Below are positions 6,062-14,835 of a stretch of DNA of 14,835 nt, in pieces. The stretch comes from Discostella pseudostelligera (lineage: Eukaryota; Bacillariophyta; Thalassiosirophyceae; Thalassiosirales; Thalassiosiraceae): contig JALLBK010000323.1 of assembly GCA_036940085.1 (NCBI GenBank), positions 1 through 14,835 on the forward strand, in the 5' to 3' direction. A program made the translations under genes and the position numbers. Below the pieces are notes generated by a model. The model did no database searches. It worked only from the letters and a program-made list of their open reading frames with translations, and was not told the origin of the DNA. How positions within the stretch are numbered: position 1 is the stretch's first letter; every line of letters begins with the position of its first letter.

Positions 6062-8500
6062 ATGACGGTTTCATCGCTGTGGGCAGCCCTCGACGAGGCA
6101 GGCTGTGGAACTCCAGTATCAATTCATGATTTCAACTTGCGCGGTCGTGGCGGTGTTGGCAATGGTAGTGGCGATCCAGAAGAGAAGAAGAAGCAGCAGA
6201 CCATCCTTGCGGTTGACTTGTCAATTTGGATATGTGAGGGAATTTCATCTACGGCATTATCGACATTTCATGCGGATCCAGCATTGTATCTAGTTTATCA
6301 ACGTGCGACGAAATTATTAAAGCTTGGGCTGGGACTGGTCTTTGTGGTCGAGGGACAACGGAGGGTATTTGTTCGATCGGCGCTGACAGCATCGTCGTCA
6401 ACATCTTCATCGTCGTCATCTTCTTCGTCGGCATTCCAACAAACAACGCATGAGCTAAAGTCGCGAAGATCCGGCTCTCAATTCTGGGAGGCATCGAAAC
6501 GATGTGAATCAATGTTACAATCTCTCGGTGTTCCCGTCGTACATGCCGAAGCGGAAGGAGAAGCCTTGTGTGCACTACTAAACTCATTGGGTCTCGTGGA
6601 TGGTGTTATTTCGAATGATGGGGATTGTTTCTTATTCGGAGCCAAGTCAGTGTATACCAATTTCTCATCGGAGAACCTTGAACATCGACAAGTTATGCGG
6701 TATGATATATCGAAGCTAGCTTTCGCATGGAGCGGGAATGATTCGAGTACTACCATGAAGCTCAGTCGCGAAGATTTGATAGCATTTGGAATAATCTGCG
6801 GTAGTGATATGTGTGGGGATGGTTTACCCCATTGTGGTCATAAAAAGGCTATTCAATTTCTTCATGCTTGCCGAAATGTGAAGGGGCAACAATGTCATGG
6901 CGGGAGGGCGTGCCTCGATGAGTTATTGTCATGGAGCGACATCGTTACTGCTGCTGCGGGAGCTTCTACCGAGATAAGAGATGTCCATGTCGATTGCGAT
7001 GATGACGGCCCATGCACTGTCCCATTACGATGTTGCTCAATCTGTCTCCACTCCGGAGACAAGCTCCAACACGAAAGACATGGATGCATCGAGTGTGGAA
7101 CTGGGCCAGGGGAAGGTTGCTGCGTGGTGTCATCCAATGAGAAATTCCTCCGATCTATGAAAGAGAAGGCGCTTCGTAGTAGGGGATCACTCGCTCCGCG
7201 TCACATCGTTGATCAATACTTCTCTCCAAATAGCAACCATGTGCCGAGTTCATTGCGCGTATTGTTATCGAAACCGTATGTTGTATCACCAGACGCCAAG
7301 TTACTATTCACGACGTCCATGATACTCAAGGGAAGAACGAAAGAGTCATCGCATGAATATATTAAATCGACGCTGCCGAAATTGTTGGCTCGACTAGATC
7401 TATGGGATACTCGACCAAGGAACAATTATGTTACTTCCACTTCGAAACTCCGGTACAAACCCATTCCGCAGCGGATCGAAAAGAGAGTCGTGAGGCAATC
7501 CTGGCCGTGCTATGAAATCACTTGGTCCATTAACATTGGCGTTGCGGAGGACGAGCAGTTTCAGTTTAATACCTTTGATTGTCAATCGGTGGTTGATGCA
7601 GTGCTTCCCCAGCTTGTCAAATCATTCTATCGAGAGGAGCGGCGGATACTGCAGGGCCGCGCCGAAGAAGAGAGACGCAAGCATTTCACTGGAGCAAATG
7701 TTCGCAAGAGTCATGCTAGCAGAAGGAATGCACAGCTACAAAATCAACGACGGGATGCAACTAGAAATCCACAAGCCGGACAGCGAAGAAGGAAACGTGA
7801 TAGGAACTTCGATGTGTCTCGTATTGGCAAGTTACCAAAGACATCGGCGGATCCGCCATCTTCTTCTGGTTATGGCCTTGATGTATCCCTGCTAATCGAC
7901 AGTTTGCCCGATGCATCGTTAGGCAGTGACATTGAGGACATTGAATTGGATGAACAAGTTGAGGAGAGTGATGTTAATGAATGCGACCAGTCTCTGGTTT
8001 ATGATGATACGCGAGAAGAAGTTGATGAATACTATGACAGCACCGAAATGCTCACTGACTGTGCAAATTCCAGCACCGATATCTACAGACGCAGCTGGAG
8101 TTCATGCGCAGGATATACCAGTCAATGCTACTCGTCGGAGGAAGACTTGCATAATATTCTCTTTACCAGCAGCAACCTTTTAGATACCCATGATGCTTTG
8201 GGTTACGATGACAATCACCATTCGATGCAGCCGGAGGAAGGTATTGTAGAGCACGAATACCCCTATGTCCAACCCTTGCCGTCCTCTTGGGGTGAGAATA
8301 TGAAATCATACACCGAAAGCTATGGATGTGATGATGGTTATCTTTCTTCGAGCGAGCTCTACCAACACAGTGAATATCATTCATTGGATTCACTGAATGG
8401 AAGGGTGTTTTGCGATATGGGAATCCGAATTGAGATGACTCCAATTCTTTCCCGCCGATGGCGTCCGCATCGAGGTGTTGATTTATTCGTTGAATCATAA
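6062..8500 (+). CDS. GEN1: GEN1/Yen1-type Holliday junction resolvase
   Basis: GEN1 cuts four-way DNA junctions late in recombination; it is a Rad2/XPG-family nuclease. The 812-residue intronless frame shows an XPG N-domain (SSLWAAL at 4-10, LAVDLSIWICEG with D52, FVVEG with E97), an XPG I-domain (EAEGEALCALLN with E165 and E167, ISNDGDCFLFGA with D186 and D188), the ICGSDM acid D249, and GLPHCGHKKA as the DNA-binding turn. The metal-binding acids are all present. A Cys/His-rich knuckle follows (C324-C354, CCSICLHSGD..HERHGCIECG), as in GEN1 and plant SEND1. A chromodomain-like segment at about 464-525 (YKPIPQRIEKRVV, CYEITWSI) is typical of GEN1 and separates it from FEN1, EXO1 and XPG. A basic patch (QRRRKRDR) may be an NLS, and the tail is acidic. 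Oddities: Thr in place of the family's Gly at position 2, an inserted Gly-rich/EEKKK stretch at 27-47, and a Ser run at 111-123. The start ATG has good context (ACCACCATG). Confidence 0.88.
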   Translation: MTVSSLWAALDEAGCGTPVSIHDFNLRGRGGVGNGSGDPEEKKKQQTILAVDLSIWICEGISSTALSTFHADPALYLVYQRATKLLKLGLGLVFVVEGQRRVFVRSALTASSSTSSSSSSSSSAFQQTTHELKSRRSGSQFWEASKRCESMLQSLGVPVVHAEAEGEALCALLNSLGLVDGVISNDGDCFLFGAKSVYTNFSSENLEHRQVMRYDISKLAFAWSGNDSSTTMKLSREDLIAFGIICGSDMCGDGLPHCGHKKAIQFLHACRNVKGQQCHGGRACLDELLSWSDIVTAAAGASTEIRDVHVDCDDDGPCTVPLRCCSICLHSGDKLQHERHGCIECGTGPGEGCCVVSSNEKFLRSMKEKALRSRGSLAPRHIVDQYFSPNSNHVPSSLRVLLSKPYVVSPDAKLLFTTSMILKGRTKESSHEYIKSTLPKLLARLDLWDTRPRNNYVTSTSKLRYKPIPQRIEKRVVRQSWPCYEITWSINIGVAEDEQFQFNTFDCQSVVDAVLPQLVKSFYREERRILQGRAEEERRKHFTGANVRKSHASRRNAQLQNQRRDATRNPQAGQRRRKRDRNFDVSRIGKLPKTSADPPSSSGYGLDVSLLIDSLPDASLGSDIEDIELDEQVEESDVNECDQSLVYDDTREEVDEYYDSTEMLTDCANSSTDIYRRSWSSCAGYTSQCYSSEEDLHNILFTSSNLLDTHDALGYDDNHHSMQPEEGIVEHEYPYVQPLPSSWGENMKSYTESYGCDDGYLSSSELYQHSEYHSLDSLNGRVFCDMGIRIEMTPILSRRWRPHRGVDLFVES

Positions 8501-8614
8501 GCGAGAGTCGAGAGCTAAGAAATTGCGTGTCCTGTTCAGAATGAACTGTTTGTACGCGTCAGCAGGGAGTCTGTTTATTGCAGGTAGGATCGGAGCTTGC
8601 GTTAATATCATGAT
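8501..8614. other. 114-bp convergent gap between GEN1 and the WD40 gene
   Basis: The stop codons of the plus-strand and minus-strand genes are 114 bp apart. I see no gene, repeat or GGCG element in it. TATTGCAGG (8576-8584) and TTTATAATAC near the minus-strand stop are the only AT-rich stretches that might serve 3' end formation. Confidence 0.5.
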
Positions 8615-11600
8615 TTATAATACATTCAAAAGGGCCAACTGCCGGTTTGAGTTCAAATCCATGGCCTCTATGACTTTTTGTGACAAATCATTACCCCCAT
8701 TTCGATCCGCACCAGAAACGAACGTTGCAAGCTTTATCGCATCCACAAGCAACTCATTAATACCAGTCTCAGCTGCAGTGTCAATCATTCGTTTTGTACA
8801 GTCAATCTTCCCTTTGCCAAGCATGTAAATACCAATTAAAAAGAATGCCGAATAGACATCATCTCTCCCCCAATTACAGATCTCGAGGAATATTTCAGAG
8901 CCATGCGACTCCAGTAGGTTCTCTAATTCATCAGTGCGGTCGTACCTCATGCAAAGGTCAATGCAGTTCTCAAGCGACAGCCCATCTAGGTCTCCGCAGA
9001 AAACCAGATCTGCATGTCCCCGGCGTATCAAGAATTCAGCTAAGTTGTCATGCTCTGCCTTGGGCATCACGGCAATCCATTTTCGAGCTCGATCGATGAG
9101 ATTTGCAGCCAGAAGTGTGCCAATTCGAATCGTCGGATGTGATAGGGACAAAAGCCGCAGACCACACTGGGTAGAAACCAAAAGTCCTCCTGAATGATAT
9201 GCGAGGATGTGCGGTTGCTTGAGTGATGTGATGATTGGAATAGGAGCTGTTATGTAGGGGTTGTCTACCCCACGTAGTGGCACTCCGTCGGTGGCAATTG
9301 TAAATTCATCTAGCTCGCACACGGTGTCATCATCTTCAATATTACCCAAGAATATGGCATGAACTGAAGATTGCGTTGTACAATAGAGGACTCCATGGAT
9401 GAATTTCATGGACACCAGTGATATATCTGCATCAAGAGTCACTGATCCCAAGACTCTGACTGAGCCTAGTAAGATGAACTTGGAATTCTCGCAGAGGTAA
9501 ATTGCAACCCTGGCGCCATACGAGACAGCGCACAGCTTTCCACTTTCATCCCAAGTCACAAGGTCTGGGAATGGAATTGAGGTACCGATGGCCGAGTACG
9601 CCGACGCTCGCTCGTCATTCTTCTCAAGAGCTCCACTCTTTGGCGAGTAAAAATATGCAACATTGTCACTGCAGTCCGAGCGGTCTAACGTTGACAAGCA
9701 ACAAATGCACAACGTTGGCCCTCCAAATAAGACATTAGGGACAAGATGATCACCTCCCCGGACAGTCAAACTCCCAAGGCTCACAGTAGTCGCTGCTGCT
9801 ACACTTGCACCTGCCGCTAGCTCGACAGCATCAATCTTAACCTCTGCGAGCTTGAATAACTGAACGTTGTTCCGGCCTTGTCGTTTCGTATTTGAGTAAG
9901 GTGCGGGATTTTGACCTCCGCTCAAAGCCCCATCATTGGATGCAAATACATCTCGATTTTGTCGTAGGATGGCAAAGTGATCATCTTCGCCAACCCATGC
10001 AAAAGACAACACATTTGATCCAGAGTCGACGGACGGGGTTAAACTCGCACTGAAAGGTCCTGGATTGCTCGTATGCTCTCTTGCTAGCAGACTACCAGCA
10101 TGCAGAATTTCGTATCTCATCTTGCTCTCCCAAAACAGACAAAGATATCTACCACTGGGAGAAGGCATAAGACTCGGTGGACATTTCATCGGTCGTAATA
10201 GTTCAACAAAATTCGACGTGCGAGTAGATCGCATTTGTCTCCAAGGCACTTCTCCACCTTGGAGCTTGCATAACATTACGGGGTCACTAAGATTCACCCT
10301 TTTGACAAGTGCTTGCCTTCCATCGTTTGGGTAACTAGTTGAGCGAAGTCGAGATGCGTAAACCGCGTGATCTTCCACAAATAGAATACCTGGTAGATTC
10401 CCCACCCCCCCAATCGAAATGAGGGTATGAACTGGACCAGCAGCGATGTTGGAGTGGAAGGCTTGCGTCGAATCGTCATTGTTCGATACGCCATTGCCGA
10501 TGAGCTTACTCCTTCCAGGATCACTCACTACGGATAACTTTGAAGCCCACTTCTCTCCATCGGCAATATTGACGATAGTGACACCTTGATCTGTAGCCAC
10601 CGCAATGGTATCCGGCGACAAGGATGAAGCGGAGACTGACACACCTCGCACAAGAGGCAGTGGGGCATCACCAGTAAGAGAAACTGCATGACAAGGCTTG
10701 TAATTAACAAATAGGATGCTCGATTTCTCCACGTCCGCACCCAGTTTCTTATGTTTACTCTTGATATGAGATCCCGATGACAGAGATTGGGCGCCGCCCT
10801 CCTGGCTGCTGTTGGTATTCTCGATCACATGCGGAAGAGGAGCGGAGTGGATAAGCAATTTTGTTCTGTCTTGTGATAGACTCATACAAGCCAATGAAGC
10901 AGTCGAGATTGGAGCATGAGGCAGTCCAGCCACGAAACAGCGTGGCGATGCGGCAGATGCCACCGTTGTTGGAAGTTTCATGATAGCAATGGGAGGAACT
11001 TTGGGAGGAGGACGTGGCGATGAGGCAGGAGATATAAACGCATCCACCAGGGCAAGATCCCACACCTTAACGAAGCCCCCATTTTCCAGAGACCATTTCG
11101 TCAGGAATTCGTGATCATTGATAGCCTTTTGCGACATGTCAGTATCGTAGTCTCCGCTGTGATCAATGGATGTAACAGGCGCGGATGAAGGGAGCGTCCA
11201 AGTCAATAAGTTGCGATGAGGATCGTAGGATATGGCGGGCACAACTCTCGAATATGGCGCAGGCGTGGCACCGTCCTTGGACTTTGCCAATGCAGCTACA
11301 TCCCAGAATCCTCCCGACGGACGAGCCTGTGGTGCCACTGGCGGATTACGAGGGGATACTGTTAAACTGCCCAACCCATCCAATCTAACCAAAGGCTAAA
11401 GGGATCACGAAACCACGGAGGAATTGGTCCAAAGTTAGTCTCGAAACAGAAAGAACACGAGCCACCTTCGCTCTTTGGAGAGGATTCTACATACCGGCAA
11501 CACATTCAAATCTCGCAAAGCGCCAGAAGAACGATCCATCATCATATGCACATCCCAAACATAAGCCACACCACTTCCACAAACTGTCAACAGTCGAGAG

Positions 11601-12901
11601 TGTATAACTAATGTAGCATCGTCGGATGTAGAAGTCGCAACACTACCCGTGGTATCGCCTTCTCCTCTTCCTCCTCCACCACCACTAGTGCCTTGGGGAC
11701 TATGATCCACAACTTCATTGTACACCGGGTCGACATTAAATATCATCACTACTGGATCATTCCGCCCATTCGGTCCACGGACTGATTTAATAGTCGATTG
11801 CCTACAATGCTTGGGTAACATCTCCACACTCGGCGTGTTTATTGACGACAGTCCACCCGATGCAGCAGAAGACACCGAAGAGTACAGCATAGATGGGACT
11901 AAATTGTGAAATCTCATGGCACCATCCGAACATCCATAGACTACAATCGAGTTGGTAATGGGTATAGCAGCTGAGGTGGGTGTGTATTGAACTTTCATTT
12001 CTCCCCCTCCACTACCCATACTCCTTCCGACACTTGATTTCGAGGAGCGTTGTCCTTCGAAACAGCAAAGGATTGTGAAGGTGTCCGCGGTACTTTGTAG
12101 TTGTTTGTCAAATATGCGTAATATCACGAGAATATTCGTAAACTGCAACCCCAAGCATAAACCCTCCCCCAATATTCCTCCCCTACCATCCTCCGATTCG
12201 GCGCGTAGGACAATTTCTTCTCCCCCACCACCACCTCCTCCAAGAATTTTACTACCACCACCAAAACTACTATCCAAATTAGTATTCGTTCCATATTGAC
12301 GACGTGCCGTCTGCCAAAACAATGCCTCCCGATCCAAGAAGGCAATCGTTTGTAACATCCCCAATGATGTCAATGTAAGACGTTGATTGGTAATTTTGGA
12401 ACTTTTGGATTTGGATTGTCGAAAATTATTGATTTGGTTTGGTAGATTTTCTAGAGGGAGGGAAGCTATTAGTTGGGTATGGTTGTTGTTGGCATGATTA
12501 CTGCTTTTGTAGAAGTTATTGTTGGTAGTGTGGGTAGTAGTAGTGGAAGAATATTGCTGAATGACAATGCGCCGTCGTGTCACAATCGTTTGTGAATGAT
12601 TATTCTCTTTGGAAGTGCCCCGACCTGTCTTGATTGCAGCAGCATTGGCATCGGCAGACGTTGTCACCACCTCTTCAATCGACTCGAGGTAGGCCAGGCG
12701 AGGAAGCGAGGGGTGCACCGTCAATGCTTGGATGTTGGTCTTATTGTTACGGATAATGTTTCTGTGCCATGAAGACGCATCGCCATCGTTGCTACTGCTG
12801 CTTGGAATGCGGGCCCCATGTTTAGCCAAGGCGGATGCCAGTGAGGGGTTCATGGGGAGACTGCCGCCGCCGCCGCCGCCGCTGCCAACCATGGTCGTCA
12901 T
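8615..12901 (-). CDS. TSET/TPLATE complex TWD40-1 (TTRAY)-like beta-propeller protein, two exons
   Basis: The model is exons 12901-11495 and 11395-8615, giving 1,395 residues. Exon 1 forms a divergent WD40 propeller after a Gly run and low-complexity insertions (IQALTVHPSLPRLAYL, IVVYGCSDGAMRFHNLV, LTVCGSGVAYVWDV). Exon 2 holds a second propeller (LVTWDESGKLCAVSYG near 1082) and, from about residue 1221, SHPTIRIGTLLAANLIDRAR, a KAEHDNLAEFLIRRGHADL segment, GLSLENCIDLCMR and an alpha-solenoid. This order and wording closely resemble Arabidopsis TWD40-1, whose second propeller ends LNHPGIRCRCLAAYGDAV before a similar helical segment (from memory). TWD40-1 is a COPI-like scaffold of the TSET/TPLATE endocytic coat at the plasma membrane. 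Here the solenoid is shorter than in plants. Other two-propeller coat proteins (alpha- or beta'-COP, IFT, WDR11) are the alternatives. It shares a divergent promoter with the glycosyltransferase gene. Confidence 0.6.
11396..11494 (-). other. Intron of the TWD40-1-like gene (99 nt)
   Basis: The donor is TTGCCG|GTATGTAG (strong consensus) and the acceptor is GATCCCTTTAG|CCTTTGG, phase 0, with a branch-point-like GACTAACTTT about 40 nt before the acceptor. Exon 1 otherwise ends at a TAA within that branch sequence, and the exon 2 frame opens after the acceptor TAG. Without splicing, neither half has a complete protein. Confidence 0.8.
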
Positions 12902-13061
12902 GGTGTCAAATAATTAAGTCTAAGGGCAGTGGCGGGAAGAAGCTTTGGCGAAAAATATGGCGAAAGATTCTTATGGCGAAAGATAAATATGGCGGGAAGA
13001 AAATAGTATTTGGCGAAAGTTTGGCTAAATCACCAACACCAACACAAAGAATCCGAAGGCG
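12902..13061. promoter_or_regulatory. Bidirectional promoter between the TWD40-1-like gene and the glycosyltransferase
   Basis: 160 bp lie between two divergent start codons. More than half of it is the GGCG element array at 12931-13019. It is AT-rich between elements and has no clear TATA box. Promoter function is inferred from the orientation of the two genes. Confidence 0.65.
12931..13019 (+). repeat. Array of six GGCG(A/G)(A/G)A elements
   Basis: GGCG cores begin at 12931, 12947, 12959, 12975, 12991 and 13012, all in one orientation, with spacings of 16, 12, 16, 16 and 21 bp. Forms are GGCGGGAAGA (twice), TTTGGCGAAAA, TTTGGCGAAAG and ATGGCGAAAG (twice). The middle units share a 16-nt pattern starting TATGGCG. 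The elements resemble half or variant E2F/DP sites and the elements in the other two divergent promoters. Confidence 0.75.
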
Positions 13062-14835
13062 ATGGTGACGGCGACAAGCCCGCCGACCATGAACATGATC
13101 CCACCTCCTCCCAGATCAGCCTCGTCGGCCATCCGGGGGAACAACAATCGAATTGGACTAACTCTCATAGCCATCATATTATGCCTGTACACATTTGGAC
13201 TCGTTGGGTCGGTTTGGTACCTCCCCTCGCCAACACATCGACGACGGGCTTGGCTACGAAGGCTGTCGTCGGCCGCGGGCAGCAGCATTCACTTGTCGAC
13301 CAATGGAATAGCAGATGCTGTCACGGATGACAAGGCGGATGCTGGTGTTGACGAAGAGGACGAAGAGGGAAACAACAGCAACAATAAGAGCAATGACCCA
13401 ATCCCACGCGCGCAATGGCCCATGTCCATTCGAAACGAAGATGGTAATTTCGAAGAAGTCATCCATCCCGGTCACAAGGCCAAAGGCCACCCCGACGTCA
13501 TTATGAATGTACCACACTTTTGGATCAATGATCCGGTATCTGTCCATCAAATGACATTAATGCCACGAGAACTTGCTATGCAAATTGGTAGTTGTATCAC
13601 ACCTGATAGTCATGGAAATTATGCTCGTGGAGATGGCTGTCCTATAGAGGAACGGACCATCTATGTTGCCATTGCCTCCTATAGAGATTTTCAATGTAGA
13701 GATACAGTCACCAGTATCTTTTCACGAGCATCCTATCCTGAACGTGTACGAGTGGGTGTCATTGATCAAATTGTTGAGGGGGAAGATGGTGCATGCGACG
13801 CTCCCTACATTCCGTGCAAGGACGACCCAAACCAAATGGTATGCAAACACAAGGATCGTCTCGATGTCTTCCAAGTCGAGGCCTCCTTATCAATTGGACC
13901 GGTATTCGCACGTCATTTAGGACATCGGTTGTATCGGGGAGAATATTACTACATGCAGTCCGATGCACATGTTACTTTCACTAAGGGTTGGGATATGGAC
14001 ATTATCAGCCAATTGGAGTCGACTCATAATGAAATGGCGGTATTATCGACCTATCTCTCGGATATTGAAGGTTCGTTGGATAAAGAGGGGAATAGTTTGC
14101 GGAATACGCGGCCGATTATGTGCAATACCGACTATGAGGATGGACAGGAGAGTAAATATTTACGACATGGAAGTCAACCCGAGGCGGTACCGACGATACA
14201 TGGTTCCCCGCAGCTTCAACCCTACTGGGCTGCGGGGTATTCCTTCAGTCGAGGTCATTTCGTTGTAAATGTACCCTATGATTTCTATCAACCCATGATC
14301 TTCCAGGGTGAAGAAATGTCGATCGGAATTAGGGGCTTCTCGTGAGTTTGTGCAATTCCATTCTTCTTAGTTGCGCTCTTCGTACTATGCTTACCATGTC
14401 TCTTGATGGCTTCAGTATTGGCTATGATTTCTATGCCCCCGAACGATCGGTGTGCTTTCACCACTATGCCGAGGGAGAGAACAAGCAAAAGAGGCTGAAG
14501 GTTCCACACTATTGGGAGAATAGTAATCAATACGCCGGATCGGGTATCAAGGCCATGTTTCGATTACTTGGTGTTGTACATATGAATCCTGAAATTCCGT
14601 CTGATCAATGGGATCATTCCGAAGAAGACAAGTATGGACTCGGTGGTGTGCGCACGCCCGAATTATTCTATGATGTGTTTGGTATTGATGTAGTAAAGAA
14701 GGTGGCCGAACAACATTTGTGTAAGTTCGTCGAGACGGGGAAAATGCACAATGAGTTCATGAAGTTTTTGAGACCGGATGGTATGGGTATTGATTATGGC
14801 AAAATTTCCTATCGGTTTAAGGACAATCCTGTGAA
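13062..14835 (+). CDS. GT60-like UDP-GlcNAc glycosyltransferase, type II membrane protein (3' partial)
   Basis: The model is exon 13062-14341, then 14416 to the window edge, still open. A short Pro-rich cytosolic tail is followed by one hydrophobic segment at about residues 31-53 (IGLTLIAIILCLYTFGLVG) and a basic, acidic-rich stem, which is typical of a Golgi type II enzyme. The catalytic region starts near 199 (TIYVAIASYRDFQCRDTV) and carries YYMQSDAHVTFTKGWD (D301-A-H303), matching the DxH metal/nucleotide-sugar site of the Skp1-GnT1/GlcNAc family (Pfam GlcNAc, CAZy GT60). Further on are PYWAAGYSFSRGHFV, FQGEEMSIGIRGFS, IGYDFYAPERSV and KYGLGGVRTPELF, the conserved order of that family. It probably adds GlcNAc to hydroxyl groups of Ser, Thr or hydroxyproline on a protein. 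Dictyostelium GnT1 is cytosolic, whereas the membrane anchor here points to secretory substrates, as in trypanosome relatives. ATG codons at residues 10 and 12 are alternative starts. Confidence 0.85.
14342..14415 (+). other. Glycosyltransferase intron (74 nt)
   Basis: The donor is GGCTTCTC|GTGAGTTT and the acceptor is GATGGCTTCAG|TATTGGC, phase 2 (TC|T). A TGA lies in the donor, so retention would truncate the enzyme right after EEMSIGIRGFS. Splicing joins GFS to IGYDFYAPE, as the family requires. Confidence 0.85.

Noticed and set aside
7202..7222. PIP-like HIVDQYF in GEN1
   Set aside because: The required Gln is not three residues before the hydrophobic position, and the spacing to YF does not fit the consensus.
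11435..11494. Unspliced C-terminus of the WD40 exon 1 frame as a separate 488-residue protein
   Set aside because: The GTATGT donor, the CTAAC branch point and a matching phase-0 acceptor 99 nt away join it to the second propeller.
12931..13019. CRISPR-like or tRNA-like structure
   Set aside because: Units are short, spacers are not unique 30-mers, and the region lies in a eukaryotic promoter. It is a simple degenerate tandem array.
13025..13288. Minus-strand 87-codon frame ending in a hydrophobic helix
   Set aside because: It is the complement of the glycosyltransferase membrane segment and 5' end, and has no independent support.
1..14835. Mobile elements, rRNA, tRNA, viral or toxin genes
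   Set aside because: I saw no transposase, reverse transcriptase or integrase motifs, terminal repeats, structural RNA signatures, or viral or toxin-like proteins.

Overview
This window comes from a compact nuclear genome of a microbial eukaryote. It holds six protein-coding genes plus one gene fragment. The genes have very short GT-AG introns (five can be inferred, 74-109 nt, donors GTGAG or GTATGT). They alternate in divergent and convergent pairs with little space between them, and they carry many trinucleotide runs. The gene set and style fit a diatom or another stramenopile best, but no gene here proves the taxon. TGA and TAA are both used as ordinary stops, so the code looks standard.

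Layout: 1-272 (minus) is a fragment of the largest RNA polymerase I subunit, with an in-frame TGA and no upstream part. 353-2182 (minus, three exons) is Beclin 1/ATG6. 2183-2379 is a short bidirectional promoter with a structured GC-rich tetranucleotide run and E2F-like sites. 2380-4460 (plus, two exons) is tubulin-folding cofactor E. 4509-5423 (minus) is a HAD-superfamily nucleotidase-like enzyme with a canonical PCNA-binding PIP box. 5424-6061 is a second divergent promoter. 6062-8500 (plus) is a GEN1/Yen1-type Holliday junction resolvase with a chromodomain. 8615-12901 (minus, two exons) is a large beta-propeller plus alpha-solenoid protein that best resembles TWD40-1/TTRAY of the TSET/TPLATE membrane-trafficking complex. 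12902-13061 is a third divergent promoter with an array of GGCG-core repeats. 13062 to the window end (plus, two exons, 3' partial) is a membrane-anchored GT60-like GlcNAc-transferase.

The genes cover autophagy, tubulin folding, DNA repair, vesicle traffic and glycosylation, so this is a housekeeping region and not a single cluster. Two things connect them. All three divergent promoters carry TTTTGGCGC/TTTTGGCGGGAA-type sequences resembling E2F/DP sites, and I noticed none in the two convergent gaps. The PIP-box HAD enzyme and GEN1 share one such promoter, which suggests joint S/G2-phase expression. The most novel candidate is the PCNA-linked HAD phosphatase; the second is a TSET subunit in this lineage.

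All identities come from reading motifs and from remembered family features. No database search was run.
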